A stretch of DNA of 64,000 nt, from assembly GCA_025153755.1 (NCBI GenBank), contig JAOALD010000001.1, forward strand, positions 620,001 through 684,000. The letters are read 5' to 3'. This document shows positions 9,020 to 19,011 of the stretch, piece by piece. Source of the DNA: SAR92 clade bacterium H921 (GTDB lineage Bacteria; Pseudomonadota; Gammaproteobacteria; Pseudomonadales; Porticoccaceae). Numbering within the stretch: the first letter of the stretch is position 1; each line of letters opens with the position of its first letter. The notes beneath the pieces were generated by a model. The model worked only from the letters and a program-made list of their open reading frames with translations, did not search any database and was not told the DNA's origin. A program made the position numbers and the translations under genes.

Positions 9020-10273
9020 ATGGGTATTCTGGCATTCGGTATTAATCACAAATCAGCCTCGGTAGATCTCCGAGGGCGCATTGCCTTTGCCCCAGAAACC
9101 GTGGTTGGCTCTTTACAGGGCGCGCTGACGTCAATGAGCGCTGTTGAAATTGCGCTGCTGTCTACTTGCAATCGAACCGAAATCTATCTTTATGGCGAGG
9201 TCAGTGACGAGCAGTTATTGACTTGGCTGGCTGAGACCAAGGGGCTTGAGCTCCAAGAGCTGCAGTCATGCTATTACTGTTATCGGAATGAGCATGCGAT
9301 TGGTCATATCATGCGTGTTGCCAGCGGTCTTGACTCCTTAGTGCTGGGTGAGCCGCAAATTTTTGGACAAATTAAATCGGCTTATTCTGTGGGGCGCGAA
9401 GCCGGCACTGTGTCGACTTATCTCAATCAGGCTTTCCAGCAGGCGTTCTCTGCTGCCAAGCGGGTACGTTCTGAGACTGCAATTGGTCAGAACCCGGTTT
9501 CTGTAGCCTATGCATCTGTTAGTTTAGCAGAACAGATATTTGCCGACCTTAATTGTGCCCATGCACTATTAATCGGTGCCGGTGAGACTGTTGAATTGGT
9601 AGCGCGGCATTTACAGGAAAAAAACATTGGCCGTATAACTGTAGCCAATCGCACATTAACAAGGGCTCAAGAATTGGCCACAGATTTTTCTGCCGAGGCT
9701 ATTTTACTTTCTGATATACCCGAATATTTACCCAAGGCAGATATTGTGATTTCATCGACTGCTAGCCAGCTACCTATACTGGGTAAAGGAGCCGTTGAAT
9801 CTGCCCTTAAGTCGCGTAAGCATAAACCTATATTCATGGTCGATATCGCGGTGCCAAGGGACATAGAACCCCAGGTCGAAGAACTGGCCGATGTCTATCT
9901 CTATACGGTCGACGATCTGGAAGAGGTTATTCAGGACAATATGCGAGCGCGTCAAACCGCTGCCGACCTAGGACAACAAATTATTGATCAAGAGGTTACC
10001 TCCTGGTCCAAGCAGCAACGTGCTCTGGCTGCTGTAGATACGATTAAAGCCTTTCGCGATAGTGTAGAAAATATTCGTGATGGCGAGGTAGACAAGGCAC
10101 TCAATGCGTTAGAACGAGGCCAGAATCCGATTGAGGTTATCAATGCCTTGGCACGCAGTCTTACCAATAAACTACTGCATAAGCCCACCACCAAACTTAA
10201 ACAAGCCAGCGAAGAGGGCCGTGACGATACAATCCATGTCGCCCACGAGTTGTTTGATTTAAATAAAAAGTAA
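9020..10273 (+). CDS. hemA: Glutamyl-tRNA reductase
   Basis: HemA reduces glutamyl-tRNA(Glu) to glutamate-1-semialdehyde, the first committed step of C5 tetrapyrrole synthesis. The 417 residues begin MGILAFGINHKSA. The nucleophilic Cys50 lies in LLSTCNRTEIYL, the GLDSLVLGEPQIFGQ motif is at about 103-117, the NADPH site GAGET is at 186-190, and a C-terminal dimerisation helix follows. It is transcribed divergently from the TPR gene across a 140-bp gap and leads hemA-prfA-prmC, the standard gammaproteobacterial operon. Confidence 0.97.
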   Translation: MGILAFGINHKSASVDLRGRIAFAPETVVGSLQGALTSMSAVEIALLSTCNRTEIYLYGEVSDEQLLTWLAETKGLELQELQSCYYCYRNEHAIGHIMRVASGLDSLVLGEPQIFGQIKSAYSVGREAGTVSTYLNQAFQQAFSAAKRVRSETAIGQNPVSVAYASVSLAEQIFADLNCAHALLIGAGETVELVARHLQEKNIGRITVANRTLTRAQELATDFSAEAILLSDIPEYLPKADIVISSTASQLPILGKGAVESALKSRKHKPIFMVDIAVPRDIEPQVEELADVYLYTVDDLEEVIQDNMRARQTAADLGQQIIDQEVTSWSKQQRALAAVDTIKAFRDSVENIRDGEVDKALNALERGQNPIEVINALARSLTNKLLHKPTTKLKQASEEGRDDTIHVAHELFDLNKK

Positions 10274-10285
10274 TTAAGGTTCTGC

Positions 10286-11368
10286 ATGAAAGCATCAATT
10301 TTGAGTAAATTAGATCATCTCTCCGATCGGTATGAAGAGGTGGGGGCATTACTGAGCGACCCGGATATTATCGGTGATCAAAATAGGTTTAGAGACCTAT
10401 CGAAAGAGTATGCTGAGCTCGAGCCGGTAGTTACTTGCTACCGCAGCTACCAAGAGGTGATTAACGATATTGAAGCGGCAAAACCGTTGCTAAAAGATTC
10501 TGACCCAGATATGCGCAATATGGCACAGGAGGAGTTACGAGACGGAGAATTACAGCAAAATGGCTTGGAGATGGACCTGCAAAAATTGTTGCTACCCAAA
10601 GATCCCAATGATGATAAAAATGTGTTTTTGGAAATTCGAGCAGGTACCGGTGGTGATGAAGCCGCTATTTTTTCTGGCGATTTATTTCGTATGTACAGCA
10701 AATTTGCTGAAAATCAGCGATGGAAAATAGAGGTAATTAGTGAAAATCGCGGTGACCATGGCGGGTATAAAGAAATAATCGCACGTATTGTGGGTTCGGG
10801 GGTGTATTCAAAGCTCAAATTTGAATCTGGCGCTCATCGAGTTCAACGAGTGCCTGAGACTGAATCTCAGGGTCGCGTTCATACTTCCGCGTGCACAGTT
10901 GCTATTATGGCCGAAGCCGATGAAAAGGACGCCATTGAGATTAACAAAGGAGATCTACGAGTCGACACCTTTCGCGCCTCCGGCTCTGGCGGTCAGCATG
11001 TTAACAAAACCGATTCTGCCATTCGTTTAACTCACCTGCCCACGGGGTTGGTGGTGGAGTGTCAGGACGAGCGTTCACAGCATAAGAATCGCGCTAAAGC
11101 GATGGCAGTTCTGCAGGCGCGCCTTACATCGGCACAGGATGAGGCTGTAGCTAAAGAACAGTCGGATCAGCGTAAAAGCCTGGTTGGCAGCGGTGATCGC
11201 TCGGAGCGTATACGCACCTATAACTTTCCTCAGGGCCGGGTCACAGATCATCGTATTAATCTTACTTTGTATAAATTGGCTGAGGTGATGGAGGGCTCAT
11301 TGATCGATGTAGTTCAGCCTCTAGTCAACGAACTCCAGGCTGAGCAACTAGCCACCCTCGCGGACTGA
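10286..11368 (+). CDS. prfA: Peptide chain release factor 1
   Basis: RF1 terminates translation at UAA and UAG. The 360-residue protein carries the catalytic GGQ at 235-237 ([13 protein letters not shown]). The anticodon-like PxT motif is P190-E191-T192 rather than P-A-T, a variant also found in Pseudomonas. The gene starts 12 nt after hemA and is followed 4 nt later by prmC, whose product methylates this GGQ glutamine. Confidence 0.97.
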   Translation: MKASILSKLDHLSDRYEEVGALLSDPDIIGDQNRFRDLSKEYAELEPVVTCYRSYQEVINDIEAAKPLLKDSDPDMRNMAQEELRDGELQQNGLEMDLQKLLLPKDPNDDKNVFLEIRAGTGGDEAAIFSGDLFRMYSKFAENQRWKIEVISENRGDHGGYKEIIARIVGSGVYSKLKFESGAHRVQRVPETESQGRVHTSACTVAIMAEADEKDAIEINKGDLRVDTFRASGSGGQHVNKTDSAIRLTHLPTGLVVECQDERSQHKNRAKAMAVLQARLTSAQDEAVAKEQSDQRKSLVGSGDRSERIRTYNFPQGRVTDHRINLTLYKLAEVMEGSLIDVVQPLVNELQAEQLATLAD

Positions 11369-11372
11369 AACC

Positions 11373-12203
11373 ATGACTATCTCGGAGTTACTGCAGCGCA
11401 GCGTTGAACTCATCGCTAGCGACAGTGCTGTAATCGACACCGAATTGCTACTGTCTCATGCGCTGGGTGTTAACCGCACCTATCTGAAAACCTGGCCAGA
11501 TCGGCAACCTAAGAGCGACCAATTAAATACTTTTGAACAGCTTTTTCAGCGTCGAATACAGGGTGAGCCTATCGCCTATATTTTGGGTAATCAGGGATTT
11601 TGGAGTCTTGATTTAAAAGTTTCAGAACACACCTTAATTCCCCGTCCAGAGACCGAATTACTGGTTGAGACAGCGCTTGAGCTAGAGCTACAGACTCATA
11701 GCTCGGTGTTGGATCTGGGCACAGGCACAGGTGCTATTGCACTTGCATTAGCCAGTGAGCGCAGTGACTGGACTATTACTGCTGCGGATATTCAGACTCA
11801 GGCAGTGGCGTTGGCGGAGGAAAATAGGGCGGCTCACAAACTGGATAATGTACAAGTAGTGCAGAGTAATTGGTTCAATGCGTTACCTGTTACCCACTAT
11901 GATCTAATTGTCAGTAACCCGCCTTATATAGACCGTGATGACCCCCATCTAACTCAGGGAGATCTGAGGTTTGAACCTACGTCAGCACTGGTCTCTGGTG
12001 TTGGGGGGCTAGATGACTTAATTCTGGTAATTGGCCAAAGCATTAGTTTTTTAAAATCAAGTGGCTGGCTTTTAGTTGAACATGGTTATGATCAGGGTGC
12101 TGAGGTGAGAGCGCTATTTGCCGATAACGGTTTTGCTGCGGTTGAAACTCGCTGCGATTACAGTCAGTTAGAGCGTATTACTTTTGGCCAGCTACTGCGA
12201 TAA
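11373..12203 (+). CDS. prmC: Release factor glutamine methyltransferase
   Basis: PrmC N5-methylates the GGQ glutamine of RF1 and RF2 using SAM. The 276 residues show an N-terminal helical domain, the SAM-binding loop DLGTGTGAIALALA at about 114-127, and the NPPY motif at 182-185 that binds the glutamine side chain. It is coupled to prfA. Its 3' end overlaps the convergent MATE gene by 26 bp. Confidence 0.96.
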   Translation: MTISELLQRSVELIASDSAVIDTELLLSHALGVNRTYLKTWPDRQPKSDQLNTFEQLFQRRIQGEPIAYILGNQGFWSLDLKVSEHTLIPRPETELLVETALELELQTHSSVLDLGTGTGAIALALASERSDWTITAADIQTQAVALAEENRAAHKLDNVQVVQSNWFNALPVTHYDLIVSNPPYIDRDDPHLTQGDLRFEPTSALVSGVGGLDDLILVIGQSISFLKSSGWLLVEHGYDQGAEVRALFADNGFAAVETRCDYSQLERITFGQLLR

Positions 12204-13584
12204 TTGCCTCGTCTGGATTGTTGATGGCACTTTTTGATACTACATTCCATCGATACAGCATCATCAAGCTAGCTAGACATGCAGCGATAACGAGCCCAAT
12301 CCAAAATCCATAGACGCCTATTGGCTCACCCCAAAGATCGGTTAGTGCCAGGCTATAGGCGATCGGGAAAGCAATGACCCAGAAGGCTATTATCTGGATA
12401 ATAAGCGGGACTTTGGCATCCTTATAGCCGCGTAATGCGCCACTGGAGGCCATCTGCATTGAGTCAAAACAACCCAGGGCTGCTGAAAAAAAGAACAGGC
12501 TAGCTGCAATAATTTGCACCTCGGGTTCTGGGCTAAATAGTTGGGCAAAGTCATGGCGCAACAGGATTTTGAGGCTGCCCAGTATCAGGGCAAAGACAAA
12601 TATTAATTTAAAACCAGTTAGACAGATCTGCCTGGCCTCCAAAGGTTCACCGCGGCCCATGGAGTGAGATACCTTAATAGTTAACGCCTGACCTAGACCC
12701 AGAGGAATCATGTAGGCGAGAGAATCCAGATTATTGGTGATGGCGTGGGCACCCAAAACATTGGCTCCCAAGTGGGCGATCATCATCGGAATAATGGCAA
12801 AGAAGCCAATCTCAGCTGCAATCATTAGGGCTATAGGAATGCCCAGGCGTAAAATGCCGACAATTGCTGCGGCACTGGGTGCAGCGAATTGCTGATATAG
12901 CCGCAGGCGTTTCATATTGCCGGCATAGCGCCCGTAGGCAGCCATTGCGAAAAGTAAAAAAGTCATTACAACGGTAGTTGCCCAGGCTGCGCCGATACCA
13001 CCCATGGCAGGCAAACCAAGCTTACCGAATACTAAAATATAATCGAGAATACCATTGAGAAAAAATGCAATAGCATTGAATATCATCACCGGTCTGGTAT
13101 CGCCTACGCCTTCAAAGGAGCTGCGAAAGGCGAAAAATGCGGGAAACATAAAGCCGGTGATTAGATAGGGCAGCAGATATCCTCGAGCGATACGGAAGAC
13201 CTCTGGAGAGATGTCTAGTCGTTCGAGTAATTGGATGCCAAGCAATATGGCGCAGCACACAGCGATGCTCATTGGCAGAGCGAGCCACAGCCCTTGCTGA
13301 AATTGAAAGCGCACCCTGTCTGGTTGGCCGGCGCCCCAATAATTACCAATAATAGGGCTGTTGCCTATCATAATGCCAATGACCAAAAGACTGATCATAG
13401 CCCAGATGCTCCCGCCTAACTGGAGAGCTGCTAGACTGTCTGCGCTGACCTGCCCGGCCATATAAATATCAGTCACAGTCATACCGACCACGGCCAACTG
13501 GCCGAGCATTAGGGGTCCTGCTAGACGCAGTAGGTCACTGGCGTTTTGTATAAACGTCGGCATTTTTTTAATTTGAGGAGTCAT
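12178..13584 (-). CDS. MATE-family multidrug efflux transporter (NorM type)
   Basis: The protein has about 12 hydrophobic helices in two halves, each starting with a MATE signature (GPLMLGQLAVVGMTVTDIYMAG, and LRLGIPIALMIAAEIGFFAI). Such pumps extrude cationic drugs in exchange for Na+ or H+. The start is uncertain. ATG at 13584 gives 468 residues; an upstream TTG at 13635 and an internal ATG at 13563 are alternatives, and none has a well-spaced Shine-Dalgarno. Its last 26 bp overlap prmC tail to tail. Confidence 0.9.
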   Translation of the reverse strand: MTPQIKKMPTFIQNASDLLRLAGPLMLGQLAVVGMTVTDIYMAGQVSADSLAALQLGGSIWAMISLLVIGIMIGNSPIIGNYWGAGQPDRVRFQFQQGLWLALPMSIAVCCAILLGIQLLERLDISPEVFRIARGYLLPYLITGFMFPAFFAFRSSFEGVGDTRPVMIFNAIAFFLNGILDYILVFGKLGLPAMGGIGAAWATTVVMTFLLFAMAAYGRYAGNMKRLRLYQQFAAPSAAAIVGILRLGIPIALMIAAEIGFFAIIPMMIAHLGANVLGAHAITNNLDSLAYMIPLGLGQALTIKVSHSMGRGEPLEARQICLTGFKLIFVFALILGSLKILLRHDFAQLFSPEPEVQIIAASLFFFSAALGCFDSMQMASSGALRGYKDAKVPLIIQIIAFWVIAFPIAYSLALTDLWGEPIGVYGFWIGLVIAACLASLMMLYRWNVVSKSAINNPDEAIIAVAGQK

Positions 13585-13956
13585 TAGGGTGTTTTCGTTT
13601 GGCCTTCCCTCATTCTCGTTCAATGGCTTTAGCAAAGGAAGAGAAATTTAATCGCTATGACTAGGTTCTTTCTTTGAGAAATGTTTTGACCCTGCCTGAG
13701 GCTTATCGAGTCATGTTTGTGAGTCTTTTCTTCACTGGCACTGGCCGTTGGGTAGGCCTAGATTACTGGATTACTATACAGGTTAATTCATAACTCTAAC
13801 TCAGACCCTGTGAGGCCTCAGTTTTGGGGAGTTTATTAAACCAGCGAATAATTGACAATTCTGCTACACTCCGCGCCAAATACAGGTTATACCTAGGCCT
13901 CAAAAGGCTCTCTGGTAACCTAATGAACCTATTGTTAATTACTGCGTAGACATACT
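13585..13956. other. Divergent intergenic region between MATE gene and helicase
   Basis: No gene is seen. It contains a TTGACA box near 13852 upstream of the helicase without a clearly spaced -10, and a perfect 10-bp palindrome TGAGGCCTCA near 13811. It presumably holds the promoters of both flanking genes. Confidence 0.4.
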
Positions 13957-15417
13957 TTGACTGAAAATAACTCTGCCACTAGCACTACTTCTGAAACTCA
14001 CTCAAATTCTGCACCTGCAGATTCCAAGGCGGTTAGCGAGGTTAAAAAACCTAGTCCAAACCGTCGCGGTCGTGGCCGGCGCCGTTGGGATGTTTCGCAG
14101 TTTAAAGTTGAACCCCAAGAGGGTAGGGTCAGATTCCATGATTTCGAGTTACCGCCGCAACTCATGCGCGGAATTCAGGATACTGGGTTTGAATACTGCA
14201 CGCCTATTCAGGGCGCATCATTGCCCCATACTTTAAATGGGCACGACATTGTGGGTAAGGCGCAAACAGGTACGGGTAAGACGGCCGCCTTTTTGATAAA
14301 TATTATTACTGACTTGCTTAATCACCCAGTTGAAGGCGAGCGTTTTATGGGCGAGGCTCGCACATTAATTCTGGCCCCGACTCGCGAACTGGCGATACAG
14401 ATTGCCGATGATGCGGTCGCGCTGCTAAAGCATACTGACCTTAGCGTGCATTGTTTGGTGGGTGGCATGGACTATGGTAAGCAGTTACAGAAAATGCAAA
14501 AATCCCACTGTGATCTTTTGGTGGGTACCCCCGGCCGGTTGTTAGATTTTGCCAATAACCGCGATGTCTATCTTGATCAGGTCGAGGTATTGGTGATTGA
14601 TGAAGCAGATCGCATGCTCGATATGGGCTTTATTCCCCAGGTGCGGCGCTTGGTTAATTTGACTCCCAAACGAGAAGATCGCCAGACACTGCTATTTTCG
14701 GCAACGTTCACTCCAGAGATACTGAGACTGTCAGGGACCTGGACAGACAAGCCAGTGACTGTCGAAATTGGCGCCGAGCGTGTTGCCACAGACACAGTCG
14801 AGCAAAAAGTGTATATCACCACAGCCGACGAAAAATTTGCACTGTTACATAATATTCTTGTTGGTGATGATGTTGATAGTGTAATGATTTTTGCGAATCG
14901 CCGAGATATCTGCCGTACACTGCAAGAAAAGCTCAATAAAAAAGGTTTCAAGGCTGGGTTGCTGTCGGGTGATGTTCCTCAGAACCGACGCATGAAAACA
15001 CTTGAATCATTTAAAAGCGGTGCCACTAAGGTGATGGTGGCAACAGACGTTGCTGGTCGTGGTATCCATGTTGATGGTGTCAGTCATGTTATCAATTACA
15101 CTTTGCCGGAAGAGCCAGAAGACTATGTGCACCGAATTGGTCGCACTGGTCGTGCCGGGAGTACTGGTACATCAATTAGCTTTGCCTGTGAAGACGATGC
15201 CTTTTTGCTAGAGCCGATAGAGAAGCTGTTGGATATGAAGTTGGCCTGCACCATGCCGGAGGAGAAACTACTGCAGGAAGTTCCGGCTAAGCCAAAACGA
15301 GCGCCGCGCAGACCCAAGGCGGACAAACCCTCAGAGCAAAGCAAGCAACAGAGCTCAGTGGAGCAAAGTGAACAAGAGGTAGCGCCGGTTGATCAATCGG
15401 TTGTTAGGGAAGACTAA
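13957..15417 (+). CDS. rhlB: DEAD-box ATP-dependent RNA helicase, RhlB-like
   Basis: The 486-residue helicase has the canonical motifs: AQTGTGKT at 102-109, PTRELAIQ at about 141-148, DEAD at 215-218, SAT at 248-250, and [10 protein letters not shown] near the end of the core. A basic RRGRGRRRW segment precedes the core and a charged Lys/Glu/Gln-rich tail follows, as in the RhlB/RhlE group. RhlB works with RNase E in mRNA decay; assignment to RhlB over a paralogue is by overall resemblance. The start is uncertain. The TTG at 13957 is the only start before the conserved domain and lacks a Shine-Dalgarno. The last 14 bp overlap cysZ. Confidence 0.85.
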   Translation: MTENNSATSTTSETHSNSAPADSKAVSEVKKPSPNRRGRGRRRWDVSQFKVEPQEGRVRFHDFELPPQLMRGIQDTGFEYCTPIQGASLPHTLNGHDIVGKAQTGTGKTAAFLINIITDLLNHPVEGERFMGEARTLILAPTRELAIQIADDAVALLKHTDLSVHCLVGGMDYGKQLQKMQKSHCDLLVGTPGRLLDFANNRDVYLDQVEVLVIDEADRMLDMGFIPQVRRLVNLTPKREDRQTLLFSATFTPEILRLSGTWTDKPVTVEIGAERVATDTVEQKVYITTADEKFALLHNILVGDDVDSVMIFANRRDICRTLQEKLNKKGFKAGLLSGDVPQNRRMKTLESFKSGATKVMVATDVAGRGIHVDGVSHVINYTLPEEPEDYVHRIGRTGRAGSTGTSISFACEDDAFLLEPIEKLLDMKLACTMPEEKLLQEVPAKPKRAPRRPKADKPSEQSKQQSSVEQSEQEVAPVDQSVVRED

Positions 15418-16192
15418 GGTTTTTGTTGGTCATAGGCTTATCTGCACTGATTAGTCCGTTACTTCTTATCCATAGCAGGGTTCCGCCAATCACCGTTGCC
15501 GGCATTAGCAGTAGGTTGAGTACCGGGATAGCGGATCCTGCCAATGCACATAACCCAAAGCTCATTGACTGCCATCGCTCCGCGGTTGCCCGTTGGCGCA
15601 ACTGTCTAAAGTTTACCTGATCAATATCCGCCGCATAATCCAAATACTGCAGAGCAAGTGACCAAGCGGCCCAACTGCCGGCTACAACAGGAATGAGTAT
15701 ATTCATCAGCGGGATAAAGCTGAGGCCCAGGCAGGCTAGGCCCACCACAATGGCCCGAGGAATAAGATATGCCATGAGTTGCAACTGCCGCACAAAGCTG
15801 GCCCATGCAATTTTTAATAGTGGCACAGCTTCGTTTGAAAGCACCTTAGCACCCATTAACAGCATAATTTTTTCAGCGATGAGGCCGTAAAAAGGCGCGC
15901 CAATAAGATTGGCAACAAGGGCGAAGGTAAAGGCGTAGATAACTAATGCCACTAGGATAAATAGCCCCCAGATAATCCATACTAGCCAATGCAACCAGTC
16001 TGGCGTTAGATTGATAACACTATCGAGCCACTGCCCTAGCAACTGAGCCGCAAATCCAGTTGCGCTAGCAAACAACGCAATATTGATACTCAGAGGTATT
16101 ATAACCAGCCAGCGAATATCTCGGTGCCCGAGAAGCTTGAGTCCCTCGATAATTAAGGCAGGGCTAGAAATAATAGAAGTCGGTCTGTGCAT
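15404..16192 (-). CDS. cysZ: Sulfate transporter CysZ family membrane protein
   Basis: A 262-residue inner-membrane protein of the CysZ/EI24 family with four to six hydrophobic segments. It has the family features [36 protein letters not shown] and [23 protein letters not shown]. CysZ mediates sulfate entry for cysteine synthesis. I chose ATG 16192 because AAGGA lies 9 nt upstream; ATG 16201 abuts that site. Two serine acetyltransferase genes occur elsewhere in the window. It converges on rhlB with a 14-bp overlap. Confidence 0.88.
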   Translation of the reverse strand: MHRPTSIISSPALIIEGLKLLGHRDIRWLVIIPLSINIALFASATGFAAQLLGQWLDSVINLTPDWLHWLVWIIWGLFILVALVIYAFTFALVANLIGAPFYGLIAEKIMLLMGAKVLSNEAVPLLKIAWASFVRQLQLMAYLIPRAIVVGLACLGLSFIPLMNILIPVVAGSWAAWSLALQYLDYAADIDQVNFRQLRQRATAERWQSMSFGLCALAGSAIPVLNLLLMPATVIGGTLLWIRSNGLISADKPMTNKNLSLP

Positions 16193-16292
16193 TTTTATCA
16201 TTCCTTCATTTAATTTTTACAATTTCAAGAATAGCATCTATGCTTTTTAAAACACGTACTTTTAAAAGTAGAGGCGAACCGAGGACTCTATA

Positions 16293-17018
16293 ATGAGTAA
16301 AGTCATTAAAACAACGCTGGTAATATTGTTGGTATTGGCTGTTGTGGTGATTATGAATCTGGGCAATGGGCTCAAATCTTTGGTAGAAACTTTGGGGCCT
16401 GATATGACTCAGGGCCAGGTTAGCCTGGAGGGCGCACAAATATCACTGATGTCTGGTGAGGGCAGTTTAAAAGGCCTGGTTATCGGTAACCCCAAAGGTT
16501 TCGACACTGAGTATGCTTTCTCCCTAGGTGAGATAAGTTTTAACCTAGCTACCCAATCTTTGGGTGGCGACACTATAGTCGTAGACTCTCTGCGTGTTAT
16601 GGCCCCAAAAATTATCATGGAGTCGGGCCGTGGCGGTAATAATTTAGATAAAATACAGAGAAATATTGAGAGTTATTTGGGCTCTAGCGACAGTGCTAAT
16701 GCACCGCAAAGTAGCGTGGGTAAAAAGATTATTATCAGGGATCTAATAATCAGTGGCGCTGTTCTCGAGTATGGGTTGCTGGGGTCAAGTACGATCGAAT
16801 TACCATTGCCAGATATACATCTAACCAATATTGGAGAGCAGGGGCAGGGGGTTTCTATTGCCGAGGCCAGCGCCGAAATAATTGCCGAGATTGCTAACAG
16901 AGCAAGCCGGTTGGCGCTTAAGTCCGGGGCTGTGAAAGACGTTGGTGGTAAGCTTGAAGATCATATCAAAAGCAGAACTGACAATTTAAAAGGCCTATTT
17001 AAGGACCTTAGAAACTAG
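16293..17018 (+). CDS. AsmA/DUF748-like membrane-anchored periplasmic protein
   Basis: A 241-residue protein with one N-terminal membrane anchor (about residues 5-21) and the rest predicted outside the cytoplasm. Features such as GSLKGLVIGNPKGFDTEYAF, followed by short beta-rich repeats, resemble the N-terminal part of AsmA-like/DUF748 proteins that span the periplasm. No catalytic motif is seen and I cannot give a function. GAGGA lies about 9 nt before the ATG. It sits between cysZ (divergent) and smpB (convergent). Confidence 0.7.
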   Translation: MSKVIKTTLVILLVLAVVVIMNLGNGLKSLVETLGPDMTQGQVSLEGAQISLMSGEGSLKGLVIGNPKGFDTEYAFSLGEISFNLATQSLGGDTIVVDSLRVMAPKIIMESGRGGNNLDKIQRNIESYLGSSDSANAPQSSVGKKIIIRDLIISGAVLEYGLLGSSTIELPLPDIHLTNIGEQGQGVSIAEASAEIIAEIANRASRLALKSGAVKDVGGKLEDHIKSRTDNLKGLFKDLRN

Positions 17019-17036
17019 CCTACAAAGACGGCTAGA

Positions 17037-17510
17037 CTAGCTGTTGCGCATAATGCGCTGCTTCTGGCGATCCCAGTCTCGGGCCTTGTCATCTTGACGC
17101 TTATCGTAGGTGGCCTTACCTTTGGCGAGGGCAATTTCGCACTTGATGAGGTGGCCCTTCCAATACAGCGCTGTGCATACGCAAGTGTGACCTTTCTGGT
17201 TAACCCCTTCCTCTAGCTTTTGTAGCTCGCGATGATTGAGAAGTAGTTTTCTAGTTCGCGTGGAATCGGTTACATAATGGGTTGAGGCTGATGGTAATGG
17301 TGTAATATTGGTCCCAATCAAGAAGGCCTCTCCGTTTTTTAAAAACACGTAGGTGTCCGTGAGATTGATTCTGCCTTCGCGCAGGCTCTTTACTTCCCAA
17401 CCCATCAAAGAGAGGCCAGCTTCGAACTTCTCTTCAAGGAAATAGTCGCGCTTGACCTTTTTGTTTAAGGCGATGGTACTGGATTGCTGCTTTGGTTTCT
17501 TTTTGCTCAT
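17037..17510 (-). CDS. smpB: SsrA (tmRNA)-binding protein SmpB
   Basis: SmpB carries tmRNA to stalled ribosomes for trans-translation. The 157 residues show the OB-fold features [37 protein letters not shown] and [13 protein letters not shown]. The C-terminal tail ends [13 protein letters not shown], and such a tail enters the mRNA channel. The start MSKKKP matches E. coli MTKKKA. There is no Shine-Dalgarno upstream, and a TATAAT box lies only 8 nt before the ATG, so the mRNA may be leaderless. Confidence 0.97.
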   Translation of the reverse strand: MSKKKPKQQSSTIALNKKVKRDYFLEEKFEAGLSLMGWEVKSLREGRINLTDTYVFLKNGEAFLIGTNITPLPSASTHYVTDSTRTRKLLLNHRELQKLEEGVNQKGHTCVCTALYWKGHLIKCEIALAKGKATYDKRQDDKARDWDRQKQRIMRNS

Positions 17511-17518
17511 AGGCGGCG

Positions 17519-17546
17519 ATTATACGTTGGCGGCGGCGATTGTCAT
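17519..17546 (-). promoter_or_regulatory. Predicted sigma70 promoter of smpB
   Basis: Reading on the minus strand, ATGACA (-35, 5 of 6 matches) is followed after 16 nt by a perfect TATAAT (-10). Transcription would start at about 17511-17513, one to three bases before the smpB ATG. Confidence 0.6.
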
Positions 17547-17629
17547 GAAATATTAACTCACTTAATTAGATACTGTATTCACTGAGGCTTATGGGTACAA
17601 TTTAGGCCATTGGAAATGGAGGTGCGATT

Positions 17630-19003
17630 TTGGCAATACAACAAAAAGGCATGCATGGAGCTTGGGCCAGTCGATGGACTTTTATTATGGCGGCTACTGG
17701 ATCGGCTGTTGGTCTTGGCAATATGTGGAAGTTTCCCTATGTAGCGGGCAGTAATGGCGGCGGCGCCTTTGTACTGGTCTATTTGGGCTGCATTTTACTC
17801 ATTGGCGTACCCGTTATGATGGCTGAGGTGTTGATTGGTCGCCAGGGCCGTCAGAGCCCTATCAATTCTATGCGCGATGCGGTTGCTGAGAGTGATGCTA
17901 AGTCTCGTTGGCGTCATGTGGGCTGGGTAGGTGTTGCGGCCGGTATGTTAATTTTGTCGTTTTACGCAGTTATCGCTGGTTGGGCGCTGGCGTATATTTT
18001 TGAGGCGGCTTCTGGCGAACTAGCCGGTGTCAGTGGCGATACTGCAGGGGCTATCTTCGGTAGTCTACTTGCTGATCCGAGTCGCCTTATTTTTTGGCAG
18101 TCAATATTTATGCTGCTCTGCGTTGGTGTGGTGGTTGGTGGTGTCAAGAAAGGCCTAGGTGTTGCGGTGGAAATACTGATGCCCGTATTGTTCGTGATGT
18201 TGCTGTTACTGCTAGGGTTCAGTTTTTTTAGAGGTAATTTCTCAGCAGCCTGGGATTTTCTATTTAACTTTAATCTGCAATTGCTTACTTGGCGTGGCGT
18301 ACTTGAAGCCATGGGCCAAGCTTTTTTCACCCTGAGTATTGGTATGGGCGCTATTATGGCTTACGGAGCCTACATGCCTCAAAAGGCCAATATCGGCAAA
18401 ACTATCTTAATAGTGGCATTTTTCGACAGTTTAGTAGCAATTATCTCAGGCTTAATTATTTTTTCGATTGTTTTTGCGACCCAAGGTATCGAGCCTAGCG
18501 CCGGCCCTGGATTAATGTTTATTAGCCTTCCTGTTGCCTTTGGTGGTATGCCTGGAGGTCTGTTAATTGGCTCTGCATTTTTTGTTCTGGTGTCTATCGC
18601 CGCTTGGAGTTCGGCTATTTCATTGTTAGAGCCCTGCGTAGCTTGGCTGATTGAAGCTAAAGACATAAGTCGAGTGCAGGCTAACCTGCTGCTAGCTGGG
18701 TTTGCTTGGGTGCTGGGCCTGGGCTCTGTGTTGTCATTTAATGTTTGGTCGGATATTAAATTTGCTGGGCTTACTTTCTTTGATTTCCTAGATTTTTTAA
18801 CGGCGAATATTATGCTGCCATTATCAGGTCTGTTAATCGCTGTATTTGTAGGCTACGTGATGAAGCGAGAGTTTGTTGATTATCAGATGCAGGGCACAGC
18901 GCCTAAAATTTTAGCTCTATGGCGATTAACCTTGAGATACGTTGCCCCTGTAGCCATAAGTGCTGTGTTTGTTATGGGGATCTACGATAAATTCTTCTCC
19001 TAG
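17630..19003 (+). CDS. SNF-family sodium-dependent transporter
   Basis: A 457-residue neurotransmitter:sodium symporter-type carrier with about 11-12 helices. The first helix carries the Na+/substrate site GSAVGLGNMWKFPYVAGSNGGGAF, as in LeuT and MhsT, which take up amino acids with sodium. The substrate is not determinable here. The start is TTG at 17630, supported by GGAGGTG about 7 nt upstream. It lies between smpB (divergent) and ratA, a position that has no transporter in E. coli or Pseudomonas. The ratA GTG follows 8 nt after its stop, so ratA is probably cotranscribed. Confidence 0.92.
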   Translation: MAIQQKGMHGAWASRWTFIMAATGSAVGLGNMWKFPYVAGSNGGGAFVLVYLGCILLIGVPVMMAEVLIGRQGRQSPINSMRDAVAESDAKSRWRHVGWVGVAAGMLILSFYAVIAGWALAYIFEAASGELAGVSGDTAGAIFGSLLADPSRLIFWQSIFMLLCVGVVVGGVKKGLGVAVEILMPVLFVMLLLLLGFSFFRGNFSAAWDFLFNFNLQLLTWRGVLEAMGQAFFTLSIGMGAIMAYGAYMPQKANIGKTILIVAFFDSLVAIISGLIIFSIVFATQGIEPSAGPGLMFISLPVAFGGMPGGLLIGSAFFVLVSIAAWSSAISLLEPCVAWLIEAKDISRVQANLLLAGFAWVLGLGSVLSFNVWSDIKFAGLTFFDFLDFLTANIMLPLSGLLIAVFVGYVMKREFVDYQMQGTAPKILALWRLTLRYVAPVAISAVFVMGIYDKFFS

Positions 19004-19011
19004 GAGCAAGT

